Source of the DNA: Drosophila pseudoobscura
Taxonomy: Eukaryota; Arthropoda; Insecta; Diptera; Drosophilidae
Reading direction: 5' to 3'
Assembly (NCBI RefSeq): GCF_009870125.1
Contig: NC_046680.1
Span: forward strand, 20,355,501 to 20,419,500
DNA: 64,000 nt
Shown here: positions 57,275 through 64,000 of the stretch, in pieces
Layout: each line of letters opens with the position of its first letter
Position numbering within the stretch: position 1 is the stretch's first letter
Notes under the pieces: model-generated
Database searches by the model: none
What the model was told of the DNA's origin: nothing
The model's input: the letters and a program-made list of their open reading frames with translations, nothing else
Program-made: the position numbers and the translations under genes

Positions 57275-58018
57275 CTGGCACATCAAATGGGCAAATTACC
57301 ACAAATCCTTGCACTTATGACTTGTTCTTTAGAGTTTTTGGTCTTGAAATAAAATAAATTCTCCTTGGTAATAGGTTTTCCCCCTTTTTGTGGAATTCTG
57401 GGCTAACCGCTGCGTATACGTAATGGGGAGAAAAATATGCAAATGTTTCGAAGGCGAAAAATACTTGTATTTGCGGCTTATTTGCATTTTTGCAACGAGC
57501 GTCGCATTGCGGTCGGAAGAGTCGCTTAAAATGCATTTAGGTCCCAAACCCTTCCATAGGCATATCAGGGGGGGTGGGGCGGTGGCGGGGGCGTGGTGGG
57601 TGTCCAACACGTAGCGCCAATAAATCGTCCCCTGCACAAATACGTTGAGTATCTGTTTGGCAGTTTATCATTATTTTGCAGCTTGAGGCACACATTAATA
57701 ATTATCGCCGGTGCTGGGAGGAGAATGACAATGGCCCAAAGGGGGAGGTGCTGATGGTCCGAATGGCTTCTGTTGACTGCCTCAATGTTGCATAATTGCG
57801 ATAGGGGAGCCTGTTGTAAAGAAGACAAGTGCTGCAGGGCCACATCCCGGACTCTCCATCATCACAAGCATCACGGCCACCCTCAGTCGGCTGCCAGCCC
57901 TCACCAGAGTCGTGGCAGACAAAACGGTATACTGCAGTGACTGTCAAGTCAAGTTGGCCGCAACACGTTGCCCCTAATGATTTATCATCGTTCATGCTTG
58001 TGCTTATGAGTGCTGCAA

Positions 58019-58050
<32 letters not shown>
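58019..58050 (+). repeat. (GAT)n trinucleotide repeat
   Basis: About ten perfect units. Confidence 0.9.
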
Positions 58051-58776
58051 GTGCGAGAGTCTGCCTGAGGAGGATGCTCCTCAAGTGGTGCATCCTCTGG
58101 CAGAGCGTTAATGCACTACGCCCGGTGCTTCAGGCATCCTTTAGCTGCATTTAAGCCAACACCAATTTGTGCCAAGTGTTTGTCTAGCTTTTGGCTCTTG
58201 TGTGTGTCAATTTGGTTTCATCTTCCAATTGAATTTGGATTTGGATTTGGATTAGCATTGCTTGGCCTTCAGTTGTGGAGCAGCAAACGAAACGATTTGC
58301 TTTTGCTGGGAATGACTAATCAATTGATTAATTGGCCAATTGTTTACATCTATGCAGGTGCTTGTGGCACTCGAAGCTCTGGAGCACGGAAGATAGTAAC
58401 CTATAGAGTGTATCGATACATTCCACTTAAATGGCTCCTAGAATTAAAAGTCCTAGGCGAGGCCCAAAGTAGTTCCATCTTCAAATTAAAGGCAATCAAC
58501 CAGAGTCCTGTTGCCCCTTTCTCGAGTCCCCTGTATAGGAATAAGGGTCCGGTGGCATCTTCTGTCCGGCAATGAAGACATTTTGAATAGCACAAAAACA
58601 AACAAGCGGCAAGGCAACCAAATGCCATAGCACTTGCCACTGCCACTGCCACTGGAACTTGCCACCGCCTTTGGTCTTGCCTTCGGTCTGTACTTCTTTG
58701 GGTCTTAGCTCAGGTAAAAATAAATTGTAAATAATTCCGTTTATGCGGCATGCGAAGACAAAACACATAAAACTGC

Positions 58777-58787
58777 CAACCAACCAA

Positions 58788-58821
<34 letters not shown>
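58777..58821 (+). repeat. (CCAA)n-(CCAG)n tetranucleotide repeat
   Basis: Three CCAA units run straight into about eight CCAG units. Confidence 0.9.
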
Positions 58822-58822
<1 letters not shown>

Positions 58823-59092
58823 TTCTAGCCAGGCCAAGACAAGGCGAGCGCCCCAACCGGTGAAGCCAGGGCGGGTGGAAGGTAAGGCGAACCCCAAGTG
58901 CTGTTAGAATTTACTACTGCTGTGTTGGAATGGGGGCGGGGATGGGGATGGGGCTGAGGCGTGTGGCTGGGGCACGACGACGCTGCAGGTCATTTTCATG
59001 GCTGCCGTGGCATACGTAATTGAATAGCAGACAGCAGGAATAAGGAACAGGAACAGGAACCAGGTACTGGGATCGAATGGGGATGACGATGC

Positions 59093-59127
59093 GGGGATGG
59101 GGATGGGAATGGGAATGGGAATGGGAC
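59093..59127 (+). repeat. 6-bp repeat GGGGAT/GGGAAT
   Basis: About six units changing variant part way. Confidence 0.85.
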
Positions 59128-59945
59128 GGACCAAATATACCTCGCACTCGTTGGATTAATTTTTAATGAATTCTCTCTCTCTCCTTTTGGCCCTGTCTGC
59201 TCTACGTACAACTGTTTGCCTCTTCTTCGACTGGCTTCTTCTTCGAGTTCTTGTCCCAATCCCACTGCTGCGACGTCTTGCATTTAGACCGTCTTTATTT
59301 GCGGCAGCCAAGACAAATACACAATAAAGAGACGTCAGAGACATGTGTGTGTGTCTGTCAGTGTGTGAGTGTGTGTGGGGGATATAAAAACTTAAGTGAG
59401 CTTGAGCACTGCCAGGAGGCAGGATCGCATGGGGCGCACTTTAATCACTTCCGTCATTCAAGCTCTCGCCGTCAGTCTGCCGCAAACTCATATGCAAATG
59501 GCAGAGCGCCAGAGCTGGCACAGGAATTATGAAGAATATGCCACGAAATGAAGGCGAACGCTGCTGCTGCATGAAAACGCAAACAGATTAACATTTAAAT
59601 TAAAAAAGCATAGGTCGCAAAAAGCAAAGACAAACAAACAAGCGACAAGGGCAAGAGGAGTTCAACAGAGAGAGAGAGGGAGAGAGAGTCGACGGGTAGA
59701 TACCCTGCCTGTCAGCAGGTACTGTGTAAAGTGCATTGCTAGCGGGTTAATTTCAAGGGCTTTCAAGTGAAGGAAATAAAGGTAATCATAGGGCATGAAC
59801 GACTCATGGCTCATGCCATTTGATTATCTCCATATACCATGTATTTACGTATATATTTCTAGCTTTTTGCCTAGCCTCGCATACCCGCGCTCTCCGAGGG
59901 CAAACAAACTGCAGCGAACATAAGCGCCGAAAAAAAGCTCTTTCT

Positions 59946-60240
59946 CTCTCTTCTGCTGCTGGGCCTTCTGGCTACACACTCTCTCGCTTCTTCTACTGGG
60001 CCTCCTTCCCTCACACACTCCCTCTCTTCTTCTACTGGGCATACTTCCTACACTCTCCCGCTTCTGCTGCGGGTCTTCCTTCCCACACACTCGCTCTCTT
60101 CTGCTGCTTGGCTTCCTTCCCTCTCACTCCCGTTCTGCTACTGAACCTCCGTCCCAAACACTCTCCCTCTTCCGCTGCTGGGCCTCCTTCCCACACACTC
60201 CCTCTCTTCGACTGCTGGTCTTCCTTCCCACACTCTCGCT
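59946..60240 (+). repeat. Minisatellite of about eight 37-bp pyrimidine-rich units
   Basis: Units run CTTCTGCTGCTGGGC...CTTCC...ACACACTC.CTCT with clear variation between copies. The top strand is very rich in C and T. It ends in a (CT)n tract to about 60258. A roughly 200-codon frame crosses the array but reflects the repeat, not a gene. Confidence 0.85.
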
Positions 60241-63200
60241 CTCTCTCTCTCTCTCTCTCCCACCACGCGCTGGACTTTCAGTTGCGAAACAGCTGCTCAG
60301 CCCGCGGCATATTTTCGATTTTGTTGTGCCGCCTCACAATATTATTGTTGTGGCCGCAGCCACGTTTCGGTTTATTCCAAGATTTCTGTTGCCATTTCCC
60401 TGTTTCGATTCCCTCTAAATTCTCGGGCCCGTGCCAGGTGAAGTGAACAACAATCAATATTTGCTATTCAATTTAGCATTTCATTAATTTTTTGTTCTTA
60501 TTGAAACCCGAATAAAAACGCCGCAAAGCTGCAGTCGGCCCAAAGCTTTCGCTTGCCATGCATTCGAGGAAGCTTTCGGCCGTAAGCTCTGTCGGGCCGT
60601 GCAGTTATGCGCGCAAAAGTTACGAAAATTGAAAGTCAGGCTCGTGTAAATTAAAACATCCGACAATAATGTGAACGAAATGTGTGTGATAGAAACTCGA
60701 CAAGACGACCAGGACATTCCGAGGGGGTGAGTGCAAGCAAATAAATAGAGTTCCGCCGGGGCAAATAGAAAACACTAACCGGAAGCGTGCTCTAGTCCTG
60801 TTCCCGAGGGATTAAAGACGCCAAAGAAAGCTGCCAAGTCCGAGAAATGTTTGCTAATGATTGGGTAAACAATTTTAATGAAGTTTCAGCCAGTCTAAGA
60901 TTATTGAAAGCCAAAAGGTTCCATTAAACCGTTTTCTTTTTGCTCTCCGAATCGATCATATATACATTAGACCTTTCTGAGGGCCAGGGGAGCTGGAAGC
61001 AATCAAAATGTTGCAGCATTTACAGTTTCAGCTGAAACTCCAATAAGGAGGAAAATACCGCTTTCCCGGCTACCCTTCCTACCCCCCTCCCTCCCTCACT
61101 GCTTCTCGGCGAGCACATTCTCAGATATTGCATAAATTATTTATGTAGTTATTTTTGTCTTGCCGCCCCCCCCTACCATCCGCAAATAGTTTCTCGAGTG
61201 CGGATTCAATTTTCCGGGAGGGCAGGACCCGTCTTGCATATTCAAATCAAATAAAATTCTTTGCTCAAAATTAAATGTTTAAAAATTTAAAAACTTGCTT
61301 TCACCGATGCTCTCCGCTCTCCCATGGGAGTCGTTAATTTTTATCACTTCTCTTCTCTCTTCGCTCCTGTCCCTGTCTCTGTCTCTGTTTTTGGCTGCAT
61401 TCTGATGCTGAGAACTGCATTGGGGGCCAGCCATGGTAGCCATGGGGCAGGTGTTTGGCCGTTTCCTTGAGACAGCATTTCTTATTAAAGCCCAGCAGGG
61501 GCCAGGACCGGACCGGACCGGACAGGCAGGAAGGAAGCCCCTGCGACCGCAAATGGGTGAGAAATGCAGTGGAAATTGGGCGAAGAGAACTATCCTACAC
61601 TCTGTTTGCGGTGCAGGGGACTCTGCAGTCGTGAAGACTCTGCATTGGGACGCGACATGCATACCTAATGACCGAAACTCTCTGCCAGAAAAGTAATAAA
61701 GCGTAACCAGCCGGGCAGAGGGTCAGGTCAAAGCGGAATTCGTCAGCAAAAGTAATGGGAATTGAAGGGAAGGCAGACAGGACAGATCCCCCCCAAAAGA
61801 GAGAGTCCAAACGGAATCCAATGAAAGAAAGACACAAACCGCTGCCTGCTTTTAGGCGGTCGTCGCTCGCTGCATCTCCTTCTCCATCTCCATCTCCATC
61901 TCGAGCTTCGTCTCCGGCTGATTATGAATACGGAATGGTGACCGCAGGCTGCAGCCCAGAGGTCGTCGCTCGACGGTCGCTCGTGTCGCATACGTAAACA
62001 GCGTGCCACACGTTGCAGTTCTTTGTTGTAAATTGGGAAATATGCAAATCAGCCTCAGACGATCAACAGGATGGAGCGGAGACAGCGGAGTCATACCCAG
62101 TCCTCATCAGCATCATCATCAGCTTGCATTCATTCCGGGGTCTGGTCTGGTCTCTCTCTCTCTCTGTTCCACCCATTTTCGGGTTAGATTTGTGGCGGCG
62201 CGCGTGACCCGGACCCTGAGGCGCTACCAAACGACCTCCTTGGCTCGCTTTAAGCCATGGAAACTGACGGCCACTCGAAGGCCACAACTTGACCATAAGC
62301 TGTCTTTCCCTCTCCGGCCGCAGGTCCCTCGGTAATCGGCAATCGGAAGGGGCCTTTGGCAAGTGGCAAAAGTCTATGTCATAATCCTAATTGGACAGCA
62401 CCGAAAAAGTTTCTAGTTGGCATATTTTTAATGATTGCAAATCTGCTTCGAGAGTGCAATAAATATTTCCCTGAGTCCTTGATTGCCATCTACTACAGGG
62501 TTCCAGTTTATGGAGTATCAATAAAATTAGAGCTAGCCCAATCCCTGCTGTTCAGTGTAATCTTAAAAGGATAAATTAAGTCCAAACACAGGCCGCTGAA
62601 AAGTTGTAAAAAAATATATAAAAATTAAAAACTTTTAGCCTACAAAATTTCAGCGCCCATTGCCAGGAAACGCAGGGGGGTCACCGGAGGAGCCGGTCCA
62701 AATGAGAGCCAGAAAAGGCGAAAGAGAGAACGAGAACGAGAAACGAAACCAATAAAGCAAAACAAATCCACTTAAATGGGCCAAGTGACGATGGCCACAG
62801 CCAAAAGGGATGGAGAGCGACGGCAGTGGTGGCAAAAGTGACAAAGTTAAATTCGAAACTCATAAATTGGCTTATCCACTTAACTGTTAACGGGTTCTCT
62901 CTGGCCAGGACCAAGTTTCGTTGCCAAAAAAAAAGACATGAGAAAAAACAGCGTTCTCTCTCGCATACACAGGAAAATGGGTAAAAAGCCGTTGGCTAAT
63001 AATGGCGACGGGCCCAAAAACTGGCGCCTGCATCGATCAGGATATGGTCAGGACAGTCTCTGGCTCTGTGGCTCTCCGACTCGTCTCCTGCCCTTTCATT
63101 TGGTAGAAAAACTTTGCTCGTGCCACCGCCACCGCCTCCGTCCAGGGGCTATCTGAACTTTTCGCATCATACTTCAATCAGCGTCAGTCAGTGCCGCCGC

Positions 63201-64000
63201 ATGTCCTTCAGCTCGGCTGCACCCGAGTCCACGAGTCCCTGCAGGAGCCGCAAGTCTGATGGCTTTCTTACGCCCCGTGACTCATGTTGTCCTCAATTTG
63301 TTGTGTGTCTTTTGGCCAGGAGTCTTCAACACAAGGCAGTGAAGGCTCCTCCTTTTCAGAGTATTTCCAGCTTGAATCACAGATGGATGGCTTCCAGAAC
63401 TGCAAGGATTTATGAATGGTTAGGGCTGGAGTCCACCTCTTGGGTTCGCTGCGACACATGCCACACTCTTCGTGCCCGGCTGCCATTTGCAACAAATTGC
63501 AGCTCATTAGTTCGAAATATGGCAGGGCAAAATGTAGAATAAATGCCGAGACAAAAGCATAAAACAGAAATTCAAGGCGGACTTGCGAAATTGCAGGGAA
63601 ATTTCCAGTTTTACATTGCAAATGTCTTGCAGCGGCACTGTGGGCCGGCCAGAACAAAGCCCGGCCATAATCCAGCCCCAAAGCCAAAGCCATTTTTGGC
63701 CACCTGCCGGCCACAGGGCTGCCACTGTGGCAAGCAGCTGCAACTGATGCGAATTTCTTGCAAAAATTCCAGCCAAACGGAAAAGAGTTGAGCCAAAAGT
63801 TGCCATAAAAATAAAATACACCTGACGCCTTTCCCAAGACATGGCTTTAATGTGGCTTCAAGGGGTGGGGCGTGGGGTGTGCATTGTGGGGCGTGGGGTG
63901 TGGGGGATCCTGGCCATACAAATATTTAGATGCGAATGCGAGTGAAATGTGTGCCGCATACAGAGAGAGGGAGAGACATAGAGAGAGAGACTCATTTATG

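Larger units (their letters stand above)
57300..64000. other. 6.7-kb stretch without a supported gene
   Basis: Rich in tandem repeats, some listed separately. Frames of up to about 200 codons (for example 59820-60446) derive from a minisatellite. The window ends inside this stretch. Confidence 0.45.

Noticed and set aside
59820-60446. A 208-codon frame with a hydrophobic start
   Set aside because: Most of it is the pyrimidine-rich minisatellite; the Ser/Pro/Leu pattern repeats with the DNA unit.
62356-62574. A 72-codon hydrophobic frame
   Set aside because: It opens at a TTG and has no in-frame ATG at a sensible place and no known domain.

Overview
The window looks like euchromatic DNA from a Drosophila-type fly. 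Reasons: compact genes with short GT-AG introns, TATA and TCAGTC-type initiator promoters, AATAAA poly(A) signals, strong C/G third-position codon bias in the best genes, a gut-type chitin deacetylase, four GYR/YLP-type proline-rich secreted proteins, and very many short tandem repeats in the noncoding DNA. The species cannot be fixed from this sequence alone. No rRNA, CRISPR or bacterial feature is visible.

Layout. (1) 1.5-2.9 kb: a three-exon chitin deacetylase of the Cda9 type. (2) 3.8-11.2 kb: seven small secreted-protein genes on both strands. All share a short C-terminal tail (Cys-x2-Gly, then Cys-Arg/His a fixed distance later) but have quite different middles, from almost nothing (44 aa in total) to a 30-bp repeat array coding Gln/Gly/Pro-rich protein. 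I recognise no named family, and this is the best candidate for an undescribed system here. A 65-aa single-pass membrane protein gene follows at 11.5-11.7 kb. (3) 14.2-18.5 kb: two identical tRNA-Leu(AAG) genes face away from each other in diverged inverted arms. Between them sits a near-perfect fold-back DNA element (774-bp arms, 189-bp loop) with a 7-bp target duplication. (4) 21.7-33.1 kb: four GYR/YLP-type genes, each with a first exon coding only the start Met. An intronless DHHC palmitoyltransferase gene lies just downstream of the second. (5) 33.7-34.3 kb: a likely two-exon gene whose last exon has no ATG. (6) 34.3-64 kb: a gene-poor stretch rich in simple repeats, with one possible signal-peptide exon (48.8 kb) and one small membrane-protein gene (56.9-57.3 kb). 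The rest is probably intron or intergenic regulatory DNA.

How the genes work together. Regions 1, 2 and 4 mostly encode secreted proteins that would act outside the cell, in the chitin lining, the cuticle or a body fluid. The two secreted-protein families look like local tandem expansions, each with its own promoter style: initiator-type for the tail-peptide genes, and TATA plus a Met-only exon for the GYR genes. Exon joins were worked out by hand from splice signals and reading phase. No homology search was possible, so family names rest on recognised motifs and remembered family features.
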